A stretch of 64,000 nucleotides of DNA from Nymphaea colorata (taxonomy: Eukaryota; Streptophyta; Magnoliopsida; Nymphaeales; Nymphaeaceae): the NCBI RefSeq assembly GCF_008831285.2, contig NC_045150.1, positions 556,001 through 620,000 on the forward strand, written 5' to 3'. Below are positions 35,316 to 47,300 of the stretch, one piece after another (positions within the stretch are counted from its first letter, which is position 1; the number at the start of each line of letters is the position of its first letter). Both the position numbers and the translations under genes were made by a program. The notes under the pieces were generated by a model that searched no databases, was not told the DNA's origin, and worked only from the letters and a program-made list of their open reading frames with translations.

Positions 35316-37185
35316 CATTTCATTGTTGAATCATGTTCTATTTCTTTCCTTGAATATTGCTTATATATTATCTATGTGTAGTTGCTTGATTTTCCATTTA
35401 TATTTTGCTTCTCTCGTTTTCTCTTTTCCTCACTTCCCCATGGCCATAGGAGATAACTCTCACTCTCTAGAGTCAAGAGGCTATGCTCGAGTGCACAGAG
35501 AACATGAGAAGATGAGATTTCATTCCATAGTTGAATCATGCATTCTTTCTTTTCTTAAATATTGTTTTGATATTATCCAAGCATGATATTATAATCTTTC
35601 TATTTATATACCAATGAACGGTGAGAATGAGGGTATGGCTTGGGGCTCTTTATTTTCATATTAATTTTTGAGGTTGGGGCTTGTTCAACCCGGAAAAACC
35701 ATCACGAAAATATACATGTTAAAATGCATTTGCATGTTATTTTACGCTAGTTTCTTTCCTAATCGCCCCATTAGGAACCCTAAAGAGTGCCTCGATGTGT
35801 TGCTAGATTTTCTTCCATACCCAACGGTGGAAGAAATATATTCTCTTGTAACCAAACCATAAATATTCTATGTTTTTATATAAATCATATTTTTCAAAAC
35901 TTTTTCAAAAGAAATCTCTCTAATGCGGCCTTGGAGACTTAGCTTAGGCTCTTGCATGAGTCCAAACTCCCTTCCGGCCTATATCAAAATTTGAAGTCAG
36001 CTATTTTCAAATCAATCCTTGATTTTCATATTCATGAAAACGTATGCGTATATACATGTTATATACGTATGCATGCACATGAATATCTTTCTTTGTTGTT
36101 TCTCTTTTTATGACTTAACATATTTTTATAAACTCTCGTATACATATATATCAATATATATATGTACGTGTATTCCATTTTAAAATCTCTCTTTCTCTTT
36201 CTAAAATGATTTTCTCTTCTTTACTTGATATAAACATCATTTTCATAAGCTTTCATATATGTATACAAATAAATATCTTTCTTTTTCAAAACATGTGATT
36301 TTATGATTTTCAAGATCTTTTTCTTTCTTTATATCCCTCTTGGGATGTAGTCCTTCATCTTTTCTATTCTTTCAATATCTTACCTTTTAAGATTTTAATT
36401 TTTCATTTGCTGACCTCATAAAGACCGCAAACCAAGTAATGATCAATATTGGATCCATGTTTGATGGTCTACAACCTCAATCCATTTTCAAAAACTTTTC
36501 CTTCATATATATGATATTTACAAAAACAAAAATTTTAGATGTATGTTATAGTAGGAATGCGTCTAGAAGATGAATGTTATGGTAAGAATGAATGATTTTC
36601 CCTTTCAATCATATATAATCAATGCATCCATTCATTTTCACTCACTTAATGTCACGTATGATCACAAGCACTTTTCCAAAAGAACTTAAGCAAGATGAGA
36701 TGAAGCTCGAACTAGGTGGTAACCGAATTAGAGCAAAATCTTAAACCTACTTAATGTCTTAAGAGAACACTAAAATGATTTCAAAATGTCTTTTCAAGTT
36801 TTCCAATGATATTCACAAGGATTCTCAATTCTAGTTTTTTTCAAAATATCTCACATTCTCAAATGATTCTTCAAGAATCTTTTCAAAAGTTTGAAACATC
36901 AAACTTTCAATATTTTTCTTCACCAACTTTCAATATTTTTCTACACTGCATATAGAATAAAAAAAATTGTTTAAGTTAAAACGAAATGTATCAATAATAA
37001 ACATAGCCCTTGGGTTGATTACCCCCGGTAAAGGTGTCGAGAACGGTCGACTCTCGTATCGACGGGCGAGTCCCTTTCTTTCCTATTTTAAAACAAAAAC
37101 TTCATTTTTCTAGAGCACTCCAAAACCAAACTAAAAATTTTGGAATGCAAACAGACCCTTATTTCTTTAACATCTATTAAAAAAT
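35316..37185. other. Unidentified sequence replacing the Copia-3 integrase
   Basis: Between the protease and RT of Copia-3, where about 1.5 kb of integrase should be, lies very AT-rich sequence. It includes repeated TATATATGTATAC-like tracts, a partial direct repeat (TTGAATCATG near 35328 and 35531) and one GC-richer patch near 37025-37075. A short open frame (35668-35862) encodes an unfamiliar protein end. No integrase motif is visible. It is probably another inserted or recombined repeat, but I could not fix its ends or find a target duplication. Confidence 0.5.
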
Positions 37186-38345
37186 GAAATATCTATCAAA
37201 TGGATGTCGAAAATGTCTTTTTAAATGAAGATCTTATGGAAGATGTTTATATGAAAGTACCACCTGGATTGTCACTTCCACAAAGAAAAGTTCTTACACT
37301 TGAGAAGATTCTATATGGCCTCAAACAAGCTCCTAAAGCTTGGTTTGATCATTTTAACTCTATCATCTCTAACTATAGATTTCATTCATGTTTGACTGAG
37401 ATTGCTTTGTTTGTTAAGAATACTACTGTAGGTATCATAATCCTCATATTGTATGTTGACGACATGATCATTACATGTAATAATATGGACGGTATCAAAG
37501 AATGTTAGAAATTACTACAAAAAAATTTATGAAATGAAAGATTTAGGTTTTCTAATATATTTCTTGGGTATTGAGGTTGCATACTCTACTAGAGGCTATT
37601 TTTTGTCACAAATTGAGTTTGCTACAGAGATTATTGTTAAGTTAGGTATAACATATGATAAGATTGCAGAAACTCCTGAAGCAGTATGAAGCAAAATGAA
37701 GCTCGATGATGGAATTCACTCCCTACCGGCAACTTGTGGGATCCTTAATGTATCTTAGTATCACCCGCCCTTATATGGCTCATGCAGTTTATATGGTAAG
37801 TCAATTTCAACATGCTCTATCAATGGTTCATATGGAAGCTGTTCTTCGTATCATTAGATACATCAAAGGGATAATAAATAAGGGAGTATTTATGGCTTCT
37901 TCCTCCTCTTTAAATTTGATTGCTTATACTGACGTTGATTAGGAAAGAGCTCCAAATGGTAGACATTCAACTACTGGGTTTTGCATTTTTTTGGGAGAAT
38001 TACTCATATCATGGAGGTGCAAAAAGCAACAAAAGGTTTCTCTTTCTTCTACTAAAGCTGAATATCAAGTCATGGCCTCCACAACCATAGAAATTGTATG
38101 GCTTCGTCAAATGCTCCTCGTATGGGAACAAAAATAGAAGAATCCACTGATTTGTGCTGTGACAACAAGAGTTTGATCTACATTGCCAAGAATCAAACAT
38201 TTCATGAATAAACCATTCATATCGAAATGAATTGTCATTATGTTCGTGAAGAATTTTTAAGGAAAACCATCAAGCTTCCATATGTCTTCTCAAAATTTCT
38301 GTTGGCCGATTTCTTTACAAATCCTCTATGTTCTCCCATATTCAC
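37186..38345 (+). pseudogene. Copia-3 reverse transcriptase and RNase H remnant
   Basis: 37200-37508 is an open RT stretch starting at MDVENVFLNEDL, with YGLKQAPKAWFDHF and an intact catalytic YVDD (about 37450-37461). A frameshift follows near 37508. RT continues through YFLGIEV and then VGSLMYLSITRP (37735-37770). RNase H follows (about 37945-38200), with [10 protein letters not shown] and SSTKAEYQ. Stops interrupt the last part. The upstream RT start is missing. Confidence 0.85.
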
Positions 38346-38394
38346 CTTTCTTTTAAATAAACTTTTGGTGATAGCACCGTAAATTTAACGGGGG

Positions 38395-38790
38395 TGTTAA
38401 GAAATAGGATATATGTATATAGATATTACTTATGTTTATGTATGTATATTTCATATATGAATATAGGTTAATATTTGTATTTAGGATGCCTTAGTTAGAT
38501 GTTATCATAGTTAGGTTTTAACATTTTTATTTTCTTTTTTGTTTTACTTTCTGTGTCTGTTCTAGCCTGTCGGCTAGTTCCTACAGCTCTTTCATCAGCC
38601 ATTAGAACTAGTCCCAACAGCTAGTTTAGCACTCCATCTGTATAAATAGGCATACTATTCTTTGTACAAATTGGAGGTGTATTTTACAACCAATCAATAT
38701 TCATTTGAATAAAGGATTATACTTTTCACTTAACCTTAGTGCATATTTCTGTTATATGCTTCATTAATGACTGTTACAGTCACGTTTTCA
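38395..38790 (+). repeat. Copia-3 3' LTR
   Basis: 396 bp from TGTTAAGAAATAGGA to CACGTTTTCA. A purine-rich AACGGGGG tract (38387-38394) lies just upstream. GTGAA follows at 38791. Confidence 0.87.
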
Positions 38791-39190
38791 GTGAAGGTAG
38801 GTTGCCTCTTGATCAAAGAGCTCAAAAGATGGGGCCTCACTCTACCGTCCAGATGCAACTTTTGCCTAAACGTCGTTGAAGAGGAGGAATATCTATTTTT
38901 CAAAATGTTGTGTTTCTTGTAGCATTGTGGAATTTATTACTAGGAAGTTTAGGATTCACATAGGACCATCGGCAAGCCTATTTCATGGACTCAAGTGGTG
39001 GAGCCAACACAGATTTAAAGCAAAATGGATGCTAAAGTGTTAGAAAGATTGTTACCATACTTTATAGTATGGTTTATGTGGAAACTTCACAACAACATAA
39101 AACATGAAGGAAATGAGGTTTCGCTGAACCTGATGCAATTTGTGTGGAAAGCATGTCAAGGGCACTTCCTATCATGGAAGTGGTAGAGTA
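38791..39190 (+). pseudogene. LINE zinc-binding C-terminal region, part 3
   Basis: After the GTGAA target copy the plus strand encodes LIKELKRWGLTLPSRCNFC and VEEEEYLF. This is the zinc-binding RT tail (zf-RVT type) of plant LINEs, which carries a CxxC pair. Further bases to about 39190 are heavily degraded. Confidence 0.72.
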
Positions 39191-39234
39191 GGGACCAATC
39201 TAATCTACTCTATCATGTCAAATTGAGTTCGAAA

Positions 39235-39560
39235 CCTAGACACATGAAACACATTATAAATCTTATTGTATTATAGAGATAAAATAACTCGACATGCAAC
39301 ATATCCAACTCAATTTGGTTGAACGTTATGACATATCTCAAACTCAATTTATCCTTCTTACCAAATAAAAAAGAACTCATATATCAATTTAGAGTATAAG
39401 CCCGGCCCATGGTAGATACTTAAGCATATGAATTGTCGTGTCTAACTATTCGTCCATCTTTTTGTGAAAGTCTATGTTGAATCACAAATTTGTTTTACTA
39501 TTTCCATTTGAAACAAACGGTAAACTGAGGCTCTTTATCGAATAAGGAGACCAGGCCTAC
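39235..39560 (-). pseudogene. Small gypsy integrase-tail fragment
   Basis: The sequence around 39238-39290 (GACACATGAAACACATTATA, then an ATTGTATTATAG stretch) closely matches the minus-strand integrase C-terminal region at 2017-2055 of the gypsy block. Similarity continues weakly to about 39500, paralleling 2100-2560. No LTR is attached. Confidence 0.6.
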
Positions 39561-39705
39561 ATATTAATATGATGATTTCATTCACATATAAACTTGCAAG
39601 ACTCAAAACTCTCTAAGATTTGGATGGATAAAAATGGCATACGATTTTATTAGTCATTCCACAATCAACAAAATGCAATCACATCGACTCCCAATCTTTG
39701 GTGAA

Positions 39706-39763
<58 letters not shown>

Positions 39764-41321
39764 TGCATGCACATATACATTAAGGGCTGCAGCTCTTCAC
39801 TCACTTCCTCGCCTCCTCTTAAAAGGCATGGGAGAGAAGCCACACCGTCTTTTTTATTTCATTTAGGGTCTTTTTTATTTCATTTAGGGACCTAACATCT
39901 TAATTTTTAGCCTCGAGGCATGTAGTGTAACTGTTTGGACTGGCGGGCTGATGAAAGTCTGGATGGCAGTTTGATTCCCATGGATGCTGTTTTTATAGAA
40001 TGCAAACAATGGATACATGAGCTCTAGTTGACATGTGTATAGCTCCCCATCTAGGTCCCGAAGCAACCCTAAACCCTAGTGGGCAAGGGAAACTCGTGGG
40101 GGGCTTCAGCTCTCTTGGGTACCCGCACTTAATCTACAATAAGCACTTTTGGACAAAAACTTGGGTTACGATAATATGTTTTCACTTGTTAAATTATTTT
40201 ATCAAACCTTACTACCATACTATCGTAAATTCACCTCTAATAACAATTATATTTTTTGCAAACTACTATTGAGAGTTTATGTGGGCCTTATGCCAACTCA
40301 TTCGCAATCTTATGCAAATTGCAACGAGTCAGTAACCAAGTCAACAGAAAATTGCAGCATTAGAATAGGAGCTGGAAAGGATAAGAAAATACATCACTAT
40401 TACCACGTTCAGCTGAAGGGACAGTAACGAATCCAAGTCAAATCTGAGATTCTGAATTTGGTTGTCAAGCATAGAAACCAGTTTTTAATTTTTACATGCC
40501 GTCATTGGGAGTTCAAAATAGAAAGACCACATTGGAACTTCTATACGCAATTTATTTCATAGAAACCAGATTCGAACTTTTATGTGCGATCCTTGGTAGT
40601 TCGAAATAGAAAAGCCAAACTGGAACTTCTATACGTAATTTATTTGGATATCCATTGGAATCGGATGTCTCTCAAACTCTATAAAAAATCCAATACCAAA
40701 TTTGAATTCAATTATAGGTTTTATTTGTGTCTTAATATCTAATCCAATTCAGATTTGAAATCAGAGCAGATACTGAATGTTACTCCAAACCATTGTCATC
40801 TACACTAGGTGAGGTTTCTTGACACCTAACACGTTGTTTACATGCAGTATATCCAGCTCATTTCCAAACTTTTCACTGTAATAATTTGTTTGACATGAAA
40901 AGATAATCATGCTATAGAGAGTGGAAACAGAAAAGATGCTATCTGACTTCTCCAAGGTGGTTAACATCCATATGAAAGCTGCAAGTCATACAAGATGCAA
41001 GGGTAACAATCAGTTAGGTCATATGGTGAACTACAAAGCAACTATCTCCATATACCTTATTGCACTAAGAAAACGTTTTCCTTATGACTTCTTATATCCA
41101 AGGAAATTGGTTACGGTTCAAGCATGTAGTGAGGTTGGTTTAACCCTCACCATCATTGAAGAAGACATTCTTAAATAGTTGAACAAAATCCAACAGATAA
41201 CAAACCAACAGTAAAAAGAAACTTTGGTATAGATGAGAAAAATTGAACAGAAACAAAAACTTCTTTATACAGGGGAAGCACAAGTCATATACACCATATA
41301 CAATATAAACATCTAACAGTG
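39561..41321. other. Gene-free spacer downstream of the DUF639 gene
   Basis: It contains a compound (CT)n(AC)n microsatellite (39707-39762) and a 21 bp tandem duplication of TCTTTTTTATTTCATTTAGGG (about 39848-39889). An imperfect duplication near 40505-40655 is built on GGAACTTCTATACG. The part close to 41321 should hold the 3' UTR of the minus-strand gene. An open frame at 40921-41178 is not recognisable. Confidence 0.6.
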
Positions 41322-44300
41322 CTATCTTGGTTCAATGTTTTTCTCATCACTAGAGGTAACTTGTCTAGTTTCATTCAATCTTATGGTTGACTCAGCATTC
41401 TTAGACTGGTCGCTCTCATATGGTAATACAATTACAGGAGTAACAGGTATAGTTTCCCATCTCTCCTTCAGAAGCCTCCTAAACTTCTTTACCATCTCCT
41501 TCCGAAATTCAAGTTCCCTTGTAAAGGTGTCAAGGAGAAGGCAGGCAAAAATATATCTGAATGGTACAGTATATAGAACAGTGGCAGAAAATAGCAGGAT
41601 CAAAGCAACCTCAGTCGTTACCTGGAATATCAAAATTGACAGCAATCATGAAATTACACATTCATGGACATGAAAGATGACACCTTATGAATGAAGAAAA
41701 CCTTGAGTCAAACACTACAGGCAAGTCTAAAAGGTAGGCAGGTGGTGAAGGTCACAACGCACTGAAGATCAAAAAATAGGATTTAATATGCAAACCTGAC
41801 ATTCCTTGCCAACAACTTAATTTCCAATTCTTGCCCAATTAGTACCACGACAGGAATTTAGTGAATGATGTGATCCCAGAATTGGCAGAAACTCTAAGGC
41901 AAAAGGCCAGATTACTCATCCATGCTAACTATATACAACAATAGAAAGACCAAAGGCAAGAAAAAAAACTGCAAAAGATGTCCAGATACTCAGACCACCA
42001 TGTTCACTCAGTCAGACCAGTCAGGCATTGGTAATAATCTTGATTCAAGTATAACTGTGATTTGGTTATATCACCTTAACCAACTATAGCTGTAACAACC
42101 TCTCTCCTAAATGGTTGCATTATGACAAAGAATTCATACTAGCATTTTAACGTGTAGCATGATCATCTCACATGCTATTACCATTCTGTATATAGTCACA
42201 GAAAACGCATTTTTTTCGAAAAAAACATAAAAGAACGCGATAAATTAAATGGCTGTTTAAAACTTCAAACGCACTTTTTTGAAAAAACGTTAAAAACGCG
42301 TTTTTTGAAAAAAACGTAAAAAATATGTTTTTAACGTGTTTTTTTCACTTTCATTTTTTTCAGTTTTTTTAATACCAAACAGTTTTCTTTTCATTTTCTA
42401 TTTTTTATTTGTTGCAAATCTACTTATCTTTTCATGTTTGTGTTATTAATTTCTCACTTATTTTATTTTTCCCCCATTTTAGTTTTTTAGAATTTTTAAA
42501 AATTTACCCTTTTTTTTTCTTTTTTTTCAAGTTCGCCGTATTATACCCAAGAAAAACCTCTACTTTTAAAACTCTAAGATGTTATTTGTGACTATGATAT
42601 CAGGTCATGTGTAATATAAAATGCCTTGAATCCAACTGGGTTGTGAAGTCTCAGGCTAAACCCAATTTAATTGAACCAGGCTGGTTTTGAAGTTGACTTC
42701 AAGTTCAAGACAAATATAAGTTCAGTCACATAATACTAGCAACCATGAATCATGAGCAGAACATTTTGACTATAGAACGCCCAATACATTTAATACAAAT
42801 GTAAGACTATGGATTACATAGCATAGTAACATTTAGTATAATACAATAGTTGTTTTGGATAACATTGTGCCCGAATTATTCCGAGTAAGATTACAAATCA
42901 GACATAGAAAATTTTGGCCTAGGACAGAAAACGAATTGGCTATACTTCGAGAAAATTAGTTGTTTATCATGTTACTACTGGATTGAGACTTCTAGAGCAG
43001 GACAAGAATGCAAATTCAGATTGGCTCAAATATTTCCCCATTGGAAGCAAATACATCAACCAAGCCATCAAAATCAAAGTTAAAATTATACTGTTTAAAC
43101 TTTCAGTCTTGCACATGGATCCTGCAAGGTCTGGAATTCATCCAATCTACTTGAGCTCCTGTTTTTCATGCAAGGTAACCTTAAGTTTGGAACAGTTTCA
43201 GGTGGATAAGAAGAATCTGAATCTTAACAATTTGCCATATACACACTGTAACAAACAAGGGCCTACATAAACAGGAAATGAAATAACCATGTTATGTAGA
43301 TTGACATCAAAGACGTATGCTAATCCAACTATTAAAGACCTCCTCATGCTAAAATAATTAAACCTACATTTACCAGGGTCAAAATGTACCTGTGGTTGAC
43401 TTGCAAGGAAAATTGCTCGAACCTTCAAAAGTATGACATTTAACTTCTGAAAATATCTCTCCACATCATTCAATGCTTCCTTAATGGCTATAAATTTCTC
43501 AATTGTACTTGATGGTGGTTGTTCTTGTATGGTAATTTTTCCAAAGTATCTCCCTAAACGACCCTGCTGTTTGAGCCCCTTTAGGACTAGCATAGCAGTT
43601 GCCATAAACATTAGGATAGAAGGAAATACATAGGTGAGCAAGTTCCTGCTTAAAATGAGAAAAAATAAATAATGGTCAGAGACTCTTTTCACCATGGAAA
43701 AAGAACAGCAGTACCTCTCTCAGAGAACTTTCCACTTGTAAACAGTAAAGACATGGCAGAAACAGTATGCTATTAAATGAAATATTCTCCAGATCTATCA
43801 ATTGATTGATTTGCATTAATTACTTCAACTTGCAATAGAATATAAATAAGAAAAAAAATGAAACGAAGCGTCATTCACAACCAATTCCTTTCCTCGATTT
43901 TGGCTATATCAGCAAAAGAAAAATTGTTACCAAATGCTCAAATGATTGATCCACTTACAGAAATTCCTGTCTTTGCTCATGGCAGCTAAAAAGCTGGATA
44001 TAGGGCAGATAGATATACATCTTCGAATTTCCATTACCACATTGGTTATCCATAAAACTCATCAAGTACTAGACTATGTTGCAGTGAGTAGCTGTGTTAA
44101 AAAAAATTGCCTACCAACTCATGATTTACACAGTAGAGCAATACTTCTTTAACACGAATGCAGGTGTTGATGCATGCATGAACCCACCACCCATCTTCCC
44201 AACCAACTACCAAAATAGACACACTTACATGTGGGGGGAGAGAGAGACAGAGAGAGTTCATGCAAAAGAATCAACTTTTTCTACAGATTCTAACTCTAAT

Positions 44301-47300
44301 ATAAATATAATGCAGCATCACTTATACAAAAAAGTAGCAACATGAACTGATTGGTGCAAATATGAAATTTTACCTGAAAATTAGAATATATGCAAACGCA
44401 AGAAACAAAATAGTCTGAGATGGCTTCTCCCAGCGCCTCAGCTTGTCAAATGACTGTCCAATAATTATAACTGGAAGCAGTATTTCCTACATTAGGACAA
44501 AAGGAAGGTGAGCATTTGAGTTACAACATGAGAAAAATTATTAACCTCTGATTCATATTTACAACCAGTTACAGCTCAATTCAACAAAATATTCATCGCT
44601 GGCCCTAAACTAAACCACATTGAGTAGAATTTTAGCCAGGTCATGAAGCAAACAGATGTCTAACAATGACATAAGAACTTCCTACACCGTCATATTGTAA
44701 AAATGGAACAAGACCTTGAAGACTGGACCAAGAAGCGTGTTCACTTAATGAGAGAAATATATCAAAAGAGTGATGCTAGAGAGAATCCATAATTACTCAG
44801 TCTCCAGAGAACAATAATTGGTAGCAAACATGCAGTTGAAGCATTAACTCCCTGAAGACTATTTTGGCCATCTCTAAAAAATCTTTTTACTGAGAGTGGT
44901 GGACTGGTGGTTCATAGGTTAGTGATGGCTCTGCCTTGTGCCCACACCTCATGGATTTTCTATCAAACCATCACACTGAGCCTCCTTTCAGGACCTTGTA
45001 ATATCACAAAAAGATGCCCATCAAAATTTTTACTCCTCTTCAAAAGTAAAACTTCCAAACTAGTGTTTCTTGTATTATTTCCTACAAGTTCTAAACCTAA
45101 ACTCACAAAGGAGTATGTAAATTTGTTGGACAATAGTTGCTTGAGCTTCTATCAGACAGGCATCCTTGCTTGCCAGAAGCATGCTTGTGATGATGAAAAT
45201 GTGAAGCTTCTCTCAGGATACAGTCTGAATAAACTTGTTCCTCATTCATCAACTGTGTCTCAGTGACTTCTCCATCCAGTGTTTGACCCTCACCTCTTTA
45301 ACGCTCTACATGTTAATGTTTTACTGGACTGTGTTGTAATTGCTTCTACCACAATCCTTATTTATTTTTGTGGTGCTTCTTTTTTGTTGTGTTTTTTGGT
45401 TCTAGAATTTTGACTTAATGTTCCTGTTTTTGCCTAAACAACACAGATACTGCTTCCCTCTATCGCATTTTAAAACTCAATGTGCTTCTTATGCTGCTTA
45501 CATACATCTCATATTTTGGTGACAACTCTGTGCCGATGCCCAAGAGTGTCATGCTCAAATGATCAAAGTCATGATGAATATCACAGGAATACTATATAGG
45601 ACATCAAAAAAATATATGTGGATGTAATTCTTATGGCAAGACCATGTTAGATGCAACCTGACTGACCAGAAGTGGATGTGACATGAGTGCAAAAAAGGTT
45701 CAAGATTCGGTTTATAAGGGTTAAAACTTAAAAGTTAAAACAAGTATCTTGTCTTTTTGACCCCATACTATGGGATGGATCTCCACAGATGAGAAAGATT
45801 TCAAGACACAGTCTCATGCTCCAAGCGTAACGCTCAGTCATATGCCTATCTAAGTACTGGAAAGAAAAAGGCAAAAGAGAAGAACCTGTACCATAAATTT
45901 CAGAACCTAAGGTTTTGGAAGATCATGTTATGTATAATTGAAAGTAAGGGCCTAATACATGGATTCACAAGTGGTTAGTCTTTAGTGGTTCTAAATTTAT
46001 AATTATCATTTTCTGGCACTTGATAAGAACTGAAAAGCGCACATATTTTCATCACCAAATGTGTGTGTGTGTGTGGGGGGGGGGGGGGTGGAGGGGGGCG
46101 CGGTGGTGGGAATAAAACCTATTGGTGCACTGCTTGATTGTGCTGGAATGATTATATATACCTTTAGAAGATCAATATTGCTGGGGATTCCTTCAAGCAC
46201 TGCAGCATCAATAGTTGCCTGAGTTTTCTCAATTATTTGGCTCCTTTCTCTACAATTTGAAGAGGCCCTTTCTACAAGAGTCTTGCCTCCCACTACAAGA
46301 TTCTTCCCTAAAACTATTCCTTCCCTTACAGAAGCATTTTTCCAAAAGCTAATAGAGCTGGCAGAAGACCATGATGAAGATTTCATCCACTTCCTTAGGT
46401 ACACACTTCCATCTATGTCAAACAGAGGTAGACCAGTGTTCTCTTCATCCTCATAGTGTCGCATTCCAATTGTTGGTTGATGATTGGCAACTACAAATTT
46501 TGCTGTTAATGGCCCACCCCAAATGTTCACAGCTAGTGCTTGCAAAACAATATTACCACCAGGAGTACTCTCTAAATATAAGAACTGCATGAGTTTGGCA
46601 GGATCATCAGATAACCTACGAATAAATTGAAGAGACTGTAGCCTAGCAATACTATTGGCAGCACTTTTGATTGCCTTCATTTTTCCTTTATGAGACCCAT
46701 ATACATGGTGCAAGGACGGATCATCATCAGCTGGACCATGTTCACGAATGAATTTGTGGACAGAAACCACCTCACTCATAAAAGCATGCCAGACATCTCG
46801 CCTCATTTCACCACCAAGATCCACAAATTCCAGTACCCAAGTTTCAGATCTGTTCAAAGTTTCAAACCATTGCAAAGTTAGTCAATGTCATCAGCCAGGG
46901 TCACACTAAACAGAATAATGAGAGAAGGGGAAATGAAAAGAAATGGATTATACTTCAAATACAGTCCGTTTAATTCCTGACCTTTATAACTCTTAGGATG
47001 CAAAAGTTCTTCTATTGTAACTTTAATTTCTTGTACCATATTATATAACTTTCTTCAGTTTCAGGTAATATCTTTCTTACATCCCCGTGAATACCTGACA
47101 ACTTTTGGTTGGCTAGGAAATAGTCATTATTTTGCAATCTTTGTCCCAGATTTCCAACCATAATTTCTTTTGTAATTTTTACTTCTGTTCTCACATCACA
47201 AAGATTTCGCTATCAAAAAATTAGACCCATAATTTTTTCTTTCTTCACGACTGCAGATGTGTTGGTCATGATCCATTTGCTTAAAATGTGCTTGAACCAC

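Larger units (their letters stand above)
33289..38790 (+). mobile_element. Copia-3: old Ty1/copia element nested in the LINE
   Basis: LTRs at 33289-about 33665 and 38395-38790 both start TGTTAAGAAATA and share TATA-like and ATTTGAATAAA segments. A purine tract precedes the 3' LTR, and GTGAA flanks both outer ends. The LTRs differ more than those of Copia-2, so it looks older. Internal order: gag remnant, damaged zinc knuckle, protease, about 1.9 kb of unrelated sequence in place of integrase, then RT and RNase H. No primer-binding site is recognisable after the 5' LTR. Confidence 0.88.
26190..39190 (+). mobile_element. Decayed LINE (L1-type), broken by Copia-2 and Copia-3
   Basis: Three separated pieces read in one order on the plus strand. 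26190-27239 has an endonuclease tail (FTWTNNREEST) and then reverse transcriptase (GFGQGDPLSPYLF and LLYVDNILPF, where the family has Y-A/V-D-D). 32494-33288 has the RT C-terminal part (RYIVSSIPQYW). 38791-39190 has a zinc-binding RT tail (LPSRCNFC followed by VEEEEYLF). The gaps are the two copia elements, and removing each with one copy of its target duplication closes the gap. There are many stops and no poly-A tail or flanking duplication was found, so both outer ends are approximate. Confidence 0.78.

Noticed and set aside
35152-35586. 144-codon open frame
   Set aside because: It begins in Copia-3 protease sequence and runs into the unrelated inserted region, so it is a chance fusion across a joint.
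39698-39895. Open frame of Leu-Ser then Thr-His repeats
   Set aside because: It is the translation of a compound CT/AC microsatellite.
40060-40080. CCCTAAACCCTAG, telomere-like
   Set aside because: Less than two units; not a telomere or interstitial telomeric array.
40921-41178. 85-codon plus-strand open frame downstream of the DUF639 gene
   Set aside because: No known domain, no visible splice partners, and a length expected by chance in this AT-rich DNA.
44907-45266. 119-codon plus-strand open frame
   Set aside because: It lies in a DUF639 intron on the opposite strand, has no recognisable motif and no supporting neighbours.
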